Part shown: piece after piece, positions 33,047 to 41,937 of the stretch | Layout: each line of letters begins with the position of its first letter | How positions within the stretch are numbered: the stretch's first letter is position 1 | The notes under the pieces: model-generated | Seen by the model: only the letters and a program-made list of their open reading frames with translations | Databases searched by the model: none | Told to the model about the DNA's origin: nothing | Program-made: the position numbers and the translations under genes | Assembly (NCBI RefSeq): GCF_003610535.1 | Contig: NZ_RAPN01000001.1 | Span: 3,149,320-3,213,319 of the forward strand | DNA length: 64,000 bases | Direction: 5' to 3' | Source of the DNA: Mangrovibacterium diazotrophicum | GTDB lineage: Bacteria; Bacteroidota; Bacteroidia; Bacteroidales; Prolixibacteraceae

Positions 33047-33898
33047 ATGAATAGTGATAAAATAACCCGACTGGTTTTATCCCTTGGCTCATTTATCCTA
33101 ATAATTGTGGCTGCAGGAATGGTTTACTCATTGGTAATGGGATCCATTCCTGCATTCAAAACCTTCGGGTTTAAATTCATTTTCTCCAATAACTGGGATC
33201 CGACTTACGGAAAAGAAAACTACGGTGCACTGCCGTTTATCGCCGGAACATTGATTTCATCCATTCTGGCTCTTCTCATCAGTCTTCCCCTATCCTTTTC
33301 AGCCTCGCTTTTTTTAGGTGAATATTTCAAAGGAACCCGTGTTGCCCGCATTTTGAGCATGCTGGTCGACCTTTTGGCAGGTATCCCGTCAATCGTTTAC
33401 GGACTTTGGGGCTTTTACGTCCTGCGCCCATTGATGATCGAACTCGGGATCGGTAGCCAGGGATTTGGCGTTTTTACCGCCAGCCTCATCCTCGCCATCA
33501 TGATCATTCCGTATGCAACCTCGCTGAGTAACGAGATTATCGCGATGGTTCCCAACGACCTGAAAGAAGCTGCCTATTCACTGGGAGCAACCCGTCTCGA
33601 AGTGATCCAAACGGTGACCATCCCTAGCGCGCACTCCGGAATTATTGCCGGCTACATTCTATCGTTTGGGCGCGCATTGGGCGAAACCATGGCTGTAACC
33701 ATGCTGATTGGTAACTCAAACAAAGTTCCGGATAGCCTTTTCGGAACCGGCAACTCTATGGCCAGTGTGATTGCCAACCAATTTGGTGAAGCCGACGGAC
33801 TTAAATTAAGTTCCCTGATCGCCATCGGTCTGCTGCTCTTCCTGATCACAGCAATTGTGAACGGAATCGGAAAACTGATTATTAAACGGATGCAATAA
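33047..33898 (+). CDS. pstC: Phosphate ABC transporter permease PstC
   Basis: Inner-membrane permease of 283 residues with about six membrane spans. The EAA-type loop is seen in LKEAAYSLGATRLEVIQTVTIPSAHSGIIAGYILSFGRALGETMAV. I start at ATG 33047 rather than TTG 33041. It is followed by pstA after 11 bases, the usual permease pair. Confidence 0.95.
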   Translation: MNSDKITRLVLSLGSFILIIVAAGMVYSLVMGSIPAFKTFGFKFIFSNNWDPTYGKENYGALPFIAGTLISSILALLISLPLSFSASLFLGEYFKGTRVARILSMLVDLLAGIPSIVYGLWGFYVLRPLMIELGIGSQGFGVFTASLILAIMIIPYATSLSNEIIAMVPNDLKEAAYSLGATRLEVIQTVTIPSAHSGIIAGYILSFGRALGETMAVTMLIGNSNKVPDSLFGTGNSMASVIANQFGEADGLKLSSLIAIGLLLFLITAIVNGIGKLIIKRMQ

Positions 33899-33909
33899 AA
33901 GTCGAAAAC

Positions 33910-34797
33910 GTGAACACAACAGAAAACATACGACTTCAGGACACATCGAAACGCCGCCAATTAAAGGACAAACTTGTTCTTGGCATGGTTGTTTTCTTCT
34001 CGCTGGTCACCGTCTCCCCGATTATTTTAATCATCGGCGAACTGGTGCGCAAAGGTTACCGCCAAATCAGCCTCGATTTCCTGATTAAAAATACACCGGA
34101 CACCTATTCAGCCATGACCGCCATTGCCAACGGAGAACGCATTCCGGGCGGTATTGCCAACGGTATTGTTGGTACATTAATCATGGTTGTTTTAGCCGCT
34201 GCTATCGCCATTCCTGTCGGTATTATTATCGGCATCTATTTATATGAAAATCCAGGTAAACGACTGGCCAATTTTACCCGAAGCCTTTCGGATGTGATGC
34301 AGGGGGTTCCCTCCATCGTTTTGGGTTTGATCAGTTACCTGTGGGTTGTAAAACACGTTACAAACGGGTATTCCGCATTGGCCGGTAGCGTTTCGCTATC
34401 CATCATGATGCTGCCCATGATTGTACGTTCAACCGAAGAAACATTGAAGATGATTCCCAACAGCCTGAAAGAAGCTGCGCTGGCATTGGGAACGCCTTAT
34501 CACAAAGTCATTTTAAGGGTCTTGATCCCAACCGGGTTCAGCGGACTTTTCACCGGAATTCTACTGGGTATTTCGCGCGTTTTGGGCGAAACGGCTCCAT
34601 TGATGCTGACTGCACTGGGAAGTTCGATGATCAACCTTGACATTACCAAGCCAACCAGTGCCGTACCACTGTTGATCTGGGAATTTTACAACGACCCAAA
34701 CATGATTGACCTGATCTGGAGCTCATCGCTGATGCTGATGATTCTGGTCTTAGTATTGAACATGATTTCGAAGCAAATTGCTAAGAAAACAAAATAA
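33910..34797 (+). CDS. pstA: Phosphate ABC transporter permease PstA
   Basis: Second permease subunit, 295 residues, about six spans, with the loop [46 protein letters not shown]. The start is a GTG at 33910; the next in-frame ATG (residue 26) would cut into the first membrane segment, so GTG is the better choice. Extra periplasmic segment around residues 45-80, with [21 protein letters not shown], is typical of PstA. Confidence 0.95.
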   Translation: MNTTENIRLQDTSKRRQLKDKLVLGMVVFFSLVTVSPIILIIGELVRKGYRQISLDFLIKNTPDTYSAMTAIANGERIPGGIANGIVGTLIMVVLAAAIAIPVGIIIGIYLYENPGKRLANFTRSLSDVMQGVPSIVLGLISYLWVVKHVTNGYSALAGSVSLSIMMLPMIVRSTEETLKMIPNSLKEAALALGTPYHKVILRVLIPTGFSGLFTGILLGISRVLGETAPLMLTALGSSMINLDITKPTSAVPLLIWEFYNDPNMIDLIWSSSLMLMILVLVLNMISKQIAKKTK

Positions 34798-34813
34798 ACA
34801 GAACTCAAGAGAA

Positions 34814-35596
34814 ATGGTAACAGATACAATTGCTGAAATAAAAAATCCAGCACTGAGCATTCAGGATCTTAGCGTTTATTACGACAAGAACAAAGCTGTA
34901 AAAAATGTTTCAGTCGACATAAAAAAGAACACCGTAACGGCGATCATGGGACCTTCGGGTTGTGGAAAAAGTACTTTGCTGCGTGCCTTGAATCGCATGC
35001 ACGAGCTTTACGACAACATCCGCACCGAAGGGAAAGTGTTGATCCACGACGAAAACATTTACGATGTGCCTGCCATTAAGCTGCGCCGTGAAATGGGAAT
35101 GGTGTTCCAACGCCCCAACCCTTTTCCGACCATGAGCATTTTCGAAAATGTGATCGCGGGTTACAAGCTAAACGGCATTCGATTGAAGAAAAATGAGAAA
35201 GAGGAAATCGTGGAACGCTCCCTGCGCGACGTAGCCCTTTGGGACGAGGTGAAAGACACCCTGCACAAAAAAGGAACCTTCCTTTCGGGTGGTCAGCAGC
35301 AACGTTTGTGCATTGCCCGCGCACTGGCTTTTGGCCCTGAAATCATTTTAATGGATGAGCCAACTTCAGCCCTCGACCCGATTGCCACTTCGAAAATTGA
35401 AGACCTTTTGGTGAAGCTGAAGGAGAACTACACCATCATCCTGGTAACGCACAACATGACGCAGGCGGCCCGTATTTCAGATTACTCTTTATTTATGTAT
35501 CTTGGAGAGTTGGTGGAATACGGCAAGACAAAAAATATGTTTACCAATCCGAAAGACCCGAGAACCGAGCAATACCTGACCGGTAAATTTGGTTAA
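34814..35596 (+). CDS. pstB: Phosphate ABC transporter ATP-binding protein PstB
   Basis: ATPase of the Pst system, 260 residues from ATG 34814. Walker A is [10 protein letters not shown]-loop FQRPNPFP, signature [15 protein letters not shown], Walker [14 protein letters not shown], and switch His in [13 protein letters not shown]. The open frame continues upstream into pstA through a TTG at 34778, but ATG 34814 matches the family N terminus (ISIQDL-like). pstA ends 16 bases before. Confidence 0.97.
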   Translation: MVTDTIAEIKNPALSIQDLSVYYDKNKAVKNVSVDIKKNTVTAIMGPSGCGKSTLLRALNRMHELYDNIRTEGKVLIHDENIYDVPAIKLRREMGMVFQRPNPFPTMSIFENVIAGYKLNGIRLKKNEKEEIVERSLRDVALWDEVKDTLHKKGTFLSGGQQQRLCIARALAFGPEIILMDEPTSALDPIATSKIEDLLVKLKENYTIILVTHNMTQAARISDYSLFMYLGELVEYGKTKNMFTNPKDPRTEQYLTGKFG

Positions 35597-35630
35597 TCAA
35601 CCCATACACTTAACTTAAAAATTTTCGACC

Positions 35631-36317
35631 ATGACCATAAAAAAAGACGAGGCAATCCAAGGAATCTTCAACGATTTTGAAAAGCTGGCCAATGTAGTCC
35701 TCGAGCAGCTCGACAACATGGAGCACATTATTACCTCGGGCGAACTGAATATCTCGGATGAAATGCTGGCTCAACTCAACAAAAATGAGGAGTCCATCAA
35801 TCAGCTCGAGGTTAAAATCAGCGACAAGATTGTCAACACCATCGTGTTGCAGAATCCGTTTGCATCCGAATTGAGAAAGTTAATGTCGTGCTACCGGATC
35901 CTGATTAACCTTGAACGCATTGGCGACCGGGTGATCAATGTTTCCAATTTCATCAAGAAAATTAAGACCCCTGAGCTTTACGACTCCTTCCACGAGATTT
36001 TCTCGAACACCGCTATCCTGAGTGTCGAGATGGTACGTAAATCGCTTTGGGCGTTCTCAAATAATGACATTGAATTTGCTATCTGGACCATTAAGAATGA
36101 CGATGTGATGGACGAAGTGAATTCGAAGCTGTTGAAAAAACTGGTCAAAAAAACCAACAGTGCCGAAACAGACAAGCACTTGCTAACAAGCATGGTTACT
36201 TTAAAAGAAATGATGAGCAACCTCGAGCGTATTGGCGACTACGCAACCAACATTGCCGAAGCAACGATTTATGCTGTTGAAGGAAAAGATATCAGACACC
36301 ATAACATAGAAGAATAA
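35631..36317 (+). CDS. phoU: Phosphate signalling protein PhoU
   Basis: A 228-residue all-helical protein with two PhoU repeats; acidic metal-binding motifs of the type E..RIGDxxxN are at NLERIGDRVINVSNF and NLERIGDYATNIAEA. PhoU links transport by PstSCAB to silencing of the PhoR kinase. It follows pstB by 34 bases and precedes the response regulator by 1 base. Confidence 0.96.
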   Translation: MTIKKDEAIQGIFNDFEKLANVVLEQLDNMEHIITSGELNISDEMLAQLNKNEESINQLEVKISDKIVNTIVLQNPFASELRKLMSCYRILINLERIGDRVINVSNFIKKIKTPELYDSFHEIFSNTAILSVEMVRKSLWAFSNNDIEFAIWTIKNDDVMDEVNSKLLKKLVKKTNSAETDKHLLTSMVTLKEMMSNLERIGDYATNIAEATIYAVEGKDIRHHNIEE

Positions 36318-36318
36318 T

Positions 36319-36999
36319 ATGGATTTTATACCTAAAATATTAATTGTTGATGACGAGCAGGATCTGAGAGAAATCCTCCAATTCAACTTATCCAGTGAAG
36401 GGTTTCAAATTGACGTGGCTGCTTCTGCGGAGGAAGCTTTGACAAAGCCACTGGAAACCTATCACCTCATTCTCCTGGATGTGATGATGGGCGGCATGTC
36501 GGGTTATAAAATGGCCGACATCGTTCGCAAAGAGCACAAGCTGGATGTACCAATCATCTTCCTGACCGCAAAAACCTCGGAGAATGATTTGCTGACCGGC
36601 TTCAATGTGGGCGGCGACGATTACATTGTAAAACCATTCTCCATCAAGGAAGTTATCGTGCGCATCCGTGCCATCCTGAAACGCGGCCGGGCAACCGAAC
36701 AGCCGTCAACAACTCTTGAACACGAGGAGATGAAGGTGGACGTAGACCGCAAAATGGTTTCGATCGATGCTGAAGCGGTGGCTCTGACCCGGAAAGAATT
36801 TGAAATTTTGGCGCTGCTGCTCCGCAACAAAGGTAAATTCATCAGCCGCCAGGAAATACTCGACCGCATTTGGAGCAACGACGTGATCGTGACCGAACGG
36901 AACGTCGATGTGAACATCGCTCGCTTGAGAAAAAAGATTGGTGACTACGGTAGCCAAATCATCGGTCGCTCCGGATATGGTTATTGCTTTGAGAAATAA
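36319..36999 (+). CDS. OmpR-family response regulator, PhoB-like
   Basis: A 226-residue regulator: receiver domain with acidic pair Asp11/Asp12, phospho-acceptor Asp54 in LLDVMMGG and Lys in VKPFS, followed by a winged-helix DNA-binding domain (about 130-225: ALTRKEFEILALLLRNKGKFISRQEIL, with VTERNVDVNIARLRKKIG). Position between phoU and the kinase makes it the PhoB of this organism. OmpR-type regulators bind 11-base direct repeats, as found at 30830, 38862, 38922 and 44211. The symbol phoB would be by context. Confidence 0.9.
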   Translation: MDFIPKILIVDDEQDLREILQFNLSSEGFQIDVAASAEEALTKPLETYHLILLDVMMGGMSGYKMADIVRKEHKLDVPIIFLTAKTSENDLLTGFNVGGDDYIVKPFSIKEVIVRIRAILKRGRATEQPSTTLEHEEMKVDVDRKMVSIDAEAVALTRKEFEILALLLRNKGKFISRQEILDRIWSNDVIVTERNVDVNIARLRKKIGDYGSQIIGRSGYGYCFEK

Positions 37000-37032
37000 T
37001 TCATTGCTTATTCACTTTAAAACAGTTTAGCC

Positions 37033-38802
37033 GTGCTAAAACAACGAACATATCAACAACGCATTTTCATTTACTTTTTTAGTGCATTCACGGTTTTCAC
37101 CTTGTCTATCCTGGCATTTCAATACAGCCGCGAAAAGGAATACCGCCGCAGCGAACTGGAAAGCACGCTAGACAACGTTGCCAACATGACCAACGCGTAC
37201 ATCAAGCACCACAAGCTGAACGAGACGGGTGATTTCGGTGAGTTGGATTCGATCGTTTACCTGGTACCAGACCCTGAAATGCGTGTTACAGTCATCGACA
37301 TGAAGGGCGTCGTGTTGTTCGATAGTTTTGTTGAAGAATACACGGCCATGGAAAACCACCTTCAGCGCCCCGAAGTACAAAAGGCACTTTACAACGAACG
37401 CGGCGCCAATATCCGGCACTCAGCCACCACTGGTCAGGATTTCTATTATTACGCCCGTAACTACGACACCTACTTTATTCGTTGCGCGGCTCTTTACAAC
37501 ATCAAAATTCAGCATTTCCTGAAAGCATCGCGGGTATTCATTTTCTTCATGATCGCCCTGTTCCTGCTCATGTGGCTTATGCTGTATCTGGTAACCAAAC
37601 GCCTTGGCGAATTCATTACCAAGCTGCGCGATTTTGCTGTGCGTGCCGGCAAAGAAGAAGACATTGATCCGAATTTCAAATTCCCGGATTCAGAGTTTGG
37701 CGATATTCAGCTTCAGATTGTTCGTATCTACAACCGCCTGAAGCGTGCCAAAGACGATTTGAGTGCTGAAAAAGAAAGGCTGTTCAACCACCTTTACGCA
37801 TTGAACGAAGGGATTGCCTTTTTTACAACCAACAAAGAAAAAATACTGGCCAACAACCACTTTATTCAATTCATCAACATGATTTCGGAACATTCAACCA
37901 TCTCGGCGGAATCGCTGTTTGAAATTCCGGAATTTGCTGAGTTGATTGAAAAAATTGAGGCATACCTGAAACCGGGAACGGTTATCAACCCCAAAAACCC
38001 GCCACATGTACAGATTACCGTGGAAAAAAATGAAATGTTCTTCCGGGTCCAGGGGATTGTGTTTGCCGACCGCAGTTTCGAAGTACTGATCGAAGATATC
38101 ACACGGCCGGAAAAACGCCGCCTGCTGAAACAACAGCTGACCTCGAACATCGCCCACGAGCTAAAAACACCGTTGGCGTCGATTAAAGGTTACCTGGAAA
38201 CAATTCTTTCCAACAAGAATGTACCGGAGGACAAAATGCATTATTTCATCGAGCGTGCCTTCCTGCAAAGTGAACGCCTCAACGAATTGCTGAACGATAT
38301 TTCGTTGCTAAATAATATCGAAGATGCCGGCGACCTGTTCGAGTTTAAACAAGTGAAACTTCGCCCGCTGATCAACGATGTTATCGAAAACCTCGAGTCG
38401 CGCATCAACAAAAAAGAAATCAAACTGGATCTAGACATCAATGAAAAAGTCACCGTCTACGGAAATGATAGTTTGCTGTCGTCGATTTTCCAAAACTTCA
38501 TCGAAAACAGTATCAACTATGCCGGACCGAAAGTAACGATCCGAATCCGCCAATACCTGGAAGATGAGAAGTTCTACTACTTCAGCTATTCGGATAGTGG
38601 AAAGGGCGTCCCGGAAGCGCATTTAACCCGTATTTTCGAGCGTTTCTACCGCGTTGACGAAGGTCGCACCCGCGATACCGGTGGAACCGGCCTGGGACTG
38701 GCTATCGTGAAGAATGCCGTTGGCCTGCATAAAGGTGAAATATCAGTTCGAAATCGCCCCGAAGGAGGCCTCGAATTCCTGTTCTCCCTTTCAAAAAGCT
38801 AG
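37033..38802 (+). CDS. Sensor histidine kinase, PhoR-like
   Basis: A 589-residue membrane kinase with GTG start. Two membrane spans (about 10-32 and 172-195) enclose a periplasmic domain of about 140 residues. A HAMP-like/PAS-like middle region, the HisKA domain with His375 in SNIAHELKTPLASIKG, and a HATPase_c domain with N box (FQNFIENSINYAG), DSGKGVP and GGTGLGLAIVKN follow. It should phosphorylate the adjacent regulator when phosphate is low. The large periplasmic sensor region is unlike E. coli PhoR, which lacks one, but usual in Bacteroidota and Bacillus. Confidence 0.9.
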   Translation: MLKQRTYQQRIFIYFFSAFTVFTLSILAFQYSREKEYRRSELESTLDNVANMTNAYIKHHKLNETGDFGELDSIVYLVPDPEMRVTVIDMKGVVLFDSFVEEYTAMENHLQRPEVQKALYNERGANIRHSATTGQDFYYYARNYDTYFIRCAALYNIKIQHFLKASRVFIFFMIALFLLMWLMLYLVTKRLGEFITKLRDFAVRAGKEEDIDPNFKFPDSEFGDIQLQIVRIYNRLKRAKDDLSAEKERLFNHLYALNEGIAFFTTNKEKILANNHFIQFINMISEHSTISAESLFEIPEFAELIEKIEAYLKPGTVINPKNPPHVQITVEKNEMFFRVQGIVFADRSFEVLIEDITRPEKRRLLKQQLTSNIAHELKTPLASIKGYLETILSNKNVPEDKMHYFIERAFLQSERLNELLNDISLLNNIEDAGDLFEFKQVKLRPLINDVIENLESRINKKEIKLDLDINEKVTVYGNDSLLSSIFQNFIENSINYAGPKVTIRIRQYLEDEKFYYFSYSDSGKGVPEAHLTRIFERFYRVDEGRTRDTGGTGLGLAIVKNAVGLHKGEISVRNRPEGGLEFLFSLSKS

Positions 38803-38824
38803 CTTAACTTGTTAAATAATTCTC

Positions 38825-38861
38825 AAAGGTCCCGGTGATTTGTTTCATCGGGACCTTTTTT
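38825..38861 (+). terminator. Terminator of the pst-pho operon
   Basis: AAAGGTCCCGGTGA-TTTGTT-TCATCGGGACCTTT, a 14-bp stem with one G-U pair, followed by TTT. Confidence 0.85.
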
Positions 38862-38894
38862 GCTTAATACTATTGTAATCCTTTATTAATATCA
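38862..38894 (+). promoter_or_regulatory. Pho-box-like array B1 upstream of the receptor gene
   Basis: Three contiguous 11-base units GCTTAATACTA, TTGTAATCCTT and TATTAATATCA with TAA exactly 11 apart. A 5/6 match to the -7 box (TATCATTG, 38890-38897) starts 14 bases after the T of the second TAA, overlapping the third unit. Confidence 0.55.
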
Positions 38895-38921
38895 TTGGCT
38901 TTCAAATACTTACAAATCAAG

Positions 38922-38965
38922 ATGTAATTTAAGAGTAAATAATTTGTAATCATACTGCAACATAA
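38922..38965 (+). promoter_or_regulatory. Pho-box-like array B2 upstream of the receptor gene
   Basis: Four contiguous 11-base units ATGTAATTTAA, GAGTAAATAAT, TTGTAATCATA and CTGCAACATAA; TAA or CAA recurs every 11 bases. It is out of phase with array B1 (38 bases between the cores), so these are two separate sites. The remaining 38966-39135 shows no further structure. Confidence 0.6.
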
Positions 38966-39135
38966 AGGCTCGTATTTAGCGGCGGAAAAAGGTCACAACA
39001 AGCTTGAGATTAAAGAAATGCAATCGGAATTTGACCTTCATTCTAAGAGCGGCCAATAAAAACCAATCGATATAAAGGCGTCTGACAAAGCGCCGGGCAA
39101 AGTGACATAAAATTCAACGCAAGTTGATTTTAGAT

Positions 39136-41895
39136 ATGTACAAATTATTTACAAATTTTATGGGAATTAGAAGATTAGCATTACTATGTCTTTTTGTGAG
39201 TTTTTCGATTATTTCGTTTGCTCAAAAAGGGACACTTAAAGGGCTGGTAACAGACCTGAAAACTAAAGAACCTTTGGTGGGGGCCACCATCATGCTCGAA
39301 GGCACAACCAAAGGTATTATTACGGACTTTGACGGGAATTACGAATTACCAAACATCGATCCCGGAACCTACACCGTTCGTTGCTCATTCATTTCTTACG
39401 AGACAAAACTCACCGAAAACATCGTCATTAAAGCAGGTCAACCGACTGAGCTGAATGTTCAGTTAGGTGAATCTACAGTGGAAATCGGCGACGTAAAAGT
39501 GGTTGCTAAAGCGAACCGCGAGTCGGAAAGCATGCTGCTTGTGGAGCAAAAAAATGCTGTTGTGGCAACGCAAGCCATCGGTGCGCAGGAGATCTCGAGA
39601 AAAGGTGCCAGCGATGCGGAAGCTGCGGTTACAAAAGTGTCGGGGATATCGAAACAGGAAGGCGTGAAAAACGTTTTCGTACGTGGCTTGGGCGACCGTT
39701 TTAACTCCACCAGTTTGAATGGTTTTCCGGTACCTTCCGAAGACCCCGAGTACAAAAACATTTCGTTGGACTTCTTCGGCTCTGACATCATCAAGGCAGT
39801 CAATGTAAGCAAGGTTTTTGATGCCAGCATGACCGGCGACGTTGGTGGTGCCGAAATCAATATCAACTCGAAAGAGCTGGTTGGCAGTTCTGAATTCAAT
39901 GTTGGCGTATCAGCTTCGGCCAACACCAATACCTACAATGCAGACTTCCTGCTGCCTGACGGTGTGAGCAGCTTTGGTTTTGCTCAAAACACCGAAAGCC
40001 CGACCAGCGGCGACACCTATTCGTTCGCAAACTCATTGGATCCGTCGTCGCAAGACCTTCAAATTGGTAAAGGTTTGAGTTTCTCGGGCGGAAAGCGTTT
40101 CTCGGTAGGAGCGAACAAAAACCCGCTCAACTTCTACCTTATCGGTAATTACTCAACCGACTTCAGCTATACCGACGGGGTTACCCGCCAAACAACAACA
40201 ACCGGTACAATCTACCGCGACCAAACAACAACAGAGTACGAAAAGAATTCGCTTCACTTTGCGACAGCCAACGTGAACTATTCATTCAACAAATACGATC
40301 TGACTTATAATTTTCTGGCGATCCACTCGGCTAACCAAAGTCTCCGTGACGATCTAGGTCTCAACACGAACTCCTTCACTGATGACGAAGCCGGCAATAC
40401 CGGTTTGGTCAGACGCCAGCAAATTAACGACAACACCCTGTTGGTTAACCAACTTCAGTTGAAAAAAGAAATCAACTCAAGAATTGCAGCTAGCGCCGGC
40501 GTAGCTTATAATTACACCAACGGTAAAGAACCCGACCGACGTGTCAACTACTTGGCGTCGAATGGAGAAAACATTATTCAGCCACTAAAAGGAAGTGGCA
40601 ACCAACACCGTTTTTTTGGCGATCTAAAAGAAAATGACATCAACGCACTAGCGAATGTCACTTACAAACTGACAGATGATTCGGAAAAAATCTCTTCAGT
40701 AGAGATCGGCTACCGCGGTCGTTTCCTAAATGACGAATACAACGCCAGTGCCTGGGATAACCAATGGCAAACGTCAAATCCGCCTCAGTTAGACCTGAAT
40801 GATTTCTCCCTGGATGCAATATTCAACCAAGAGGGTTTTGCTGCGGGTAAATTCGCCAACAACAACTACAAAGTATTGACCTACTCTGTTGACAAGACTA
40901 TTCATAGCGGATATGTATTGCTGAATTACCAACTTACTGAAAAGCTGATCGCCAATTTAGGTGTGAAAGTAGATAAAGTAGACATCACAGTGGACTATGA
41001 TTTGGACCTGAACGACCAGAGTCCTGCCAAATCTTCACCTCCAATCGATGAATTGTATTTGCTTCCTAGTTTAAACCTGAAATATAACCTCAACGACAAA
41101 AATGCCCTTAGATTAGGCGCCAGCAAAACTTACACTTTGCCGCAGTCGAAGGAAATCTCGCCAATGTTATACGAAGGTCCCCAATGGGCTTCTCAAGGTA
41201 ACGAAGATTTGGTACCATCAACTAACTACAACGTGGATCTGAAATGGGATTACTACATGACGCCAGGTGAACTCATCTCCATCACTGTATTTGGCAAGTT
41301 AATTCAGGATCCAATTTCCAAAGTTGAGATCGCATCGGCTAACGGCTACCAATCGTACGGGAACATCGCCGAAGAAGCTAAACTCGGCGGCGTGGAAGTT
41401 GAAATCAGAAAAGACATTTTCGCCACTGGCGAAGAAACCCGGAAGAAACTAAGTACCGGTATCAACTTCTCGTACATCAAAACCGGTGTAACGCTGAGTA
41501 ACGCGAGCGGTTCGCTTCCGCTTGATTTTACCAACACCAAATCGGAACTGGAAGGCGCATCACCAATACTGGCTAACGGCGACCTTTCATATCAATACAA
41601 AAGCAACAATTTCGAATTCAACAGCACGGTGGTCGCAAACTACTTCAGCGACCGCATATATGCTATTGGAGTGGGAGGATATAACGACATTGAAGAAAAC
41701 GGCCTGGTGACGCTGGACTTCATTTCGTCAGTCAAAATAAAAAATCATTGGGGAGTTAGCTTCAAAGCAAAAAACCTTCTCGACCCCGACTTCGAACTAA
41801 CACGCAAACCGGCCAGCGAAGGAGCTGAACCAACCGTGTTGCGCAGCTACAAAAAAGGAATCAACCTAAGCTTGGGTTTATCCTATGAATTTTAA
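39136..41895 (+). CDS. TonB-dependent receptor, probable phosphate-starvation receptor
   Basis: A 919-residue receptor from ATG 39136 (a TTG at 39124 is less likely). It has a signal peptide ending at SFAQ, a CarboxypepD_reg-like domain (about 30-110: LKGLVTDLKTKEPLVGATIML), a plug domain with KNVFVRGLGDRFNSTSLNGFPVPSEDPE, and a barrel ending in LGLSYEF. No SusD follows; instead a large lipoprotein gene begins 42 bases later. The double Pho-box-like array in front and the pst-pho operon upstream suggest import or surface capture of phosphate-containing compounds in phosphate starvation. The ligand is unknown. Confidence 0.82.
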   Translation: MYKLFTNFMGIRRLALLCLFVSFSIISFAQKGTLKGLVTDLKTKEPLVGATIMLEGTTKGIITDFDGNYELPNIDPGTYTVRCSFISYETKLTENIVIKAGQPTELNVQLGESTVEIGDVKVVAKANRESESMLLVEQKNAVVATQAIGAQEISRKGASDAEAAVTKVSGISKQEGVKNVFVRGLGDRFNSTSLNGFPVPSEDPEYKNISLDFFGSDIIKAVNVSKVFDASMTGDVGGAEININSKELVGSSEFNVGVSASANTNTYNADFLLPDGVSSFGFAQNTESPTSGDTYSFANSLDPSSQDLQIGKGLSFSGGKRFSVGANKNPLNFYLIGNYSTDFSYTDGVTRQTTTTGTIYRDQTTTEYEKNSLHFATANVNYSFNKYDLTYNFLAIHSANQSLRDDLGLNTNSFTDDEAGNTGLVRRQQINDNTLLVNQLQLKKEINSRIAASAGVAYNYTNGKEPDRRVNYLASNGENIIQPLKGSGNQHRFFGDLKENDINALANVTYKLTDDSEKISSVEIGYRGRFLNDEYNASAWDNQWQTSNPPQLDLNDFSLDAIFNQEGFAAGKFANNNYKVLTYSVDKTIHSGYVLLNYQLTEKLIANLGVKVDKVDITVDYDLDLNDQSPAKSSPPIDELYLLPSLNLKYNLNDKNALRLGASKTYTLPQSKEISPMLYEGPQWASQGNEDLVPSTNYNVDLKWDYYMTPGELISITVFGKLIQDPISKVEIASANGYQSYGNIAEEAKLGGVEVEIRKDIFATGEETRKKLSTGINFSYIKTGVTLSNASGSLPLDFTNTKSELEGASPILANGDLSYQYKSNNFEFNSTVVANYFSDRIYAIGVGGYNDIEENGLVTLDFISSVKIKNHWGVSFKAKNLLDPDFELTRKPASEGAEPTVLRSYKKGINLSLGLSYEF

Positions 41896-41937
41896 AATAA
41901 GTCTCGAAAATACCTTATGAAAATTAAATTTTACAAA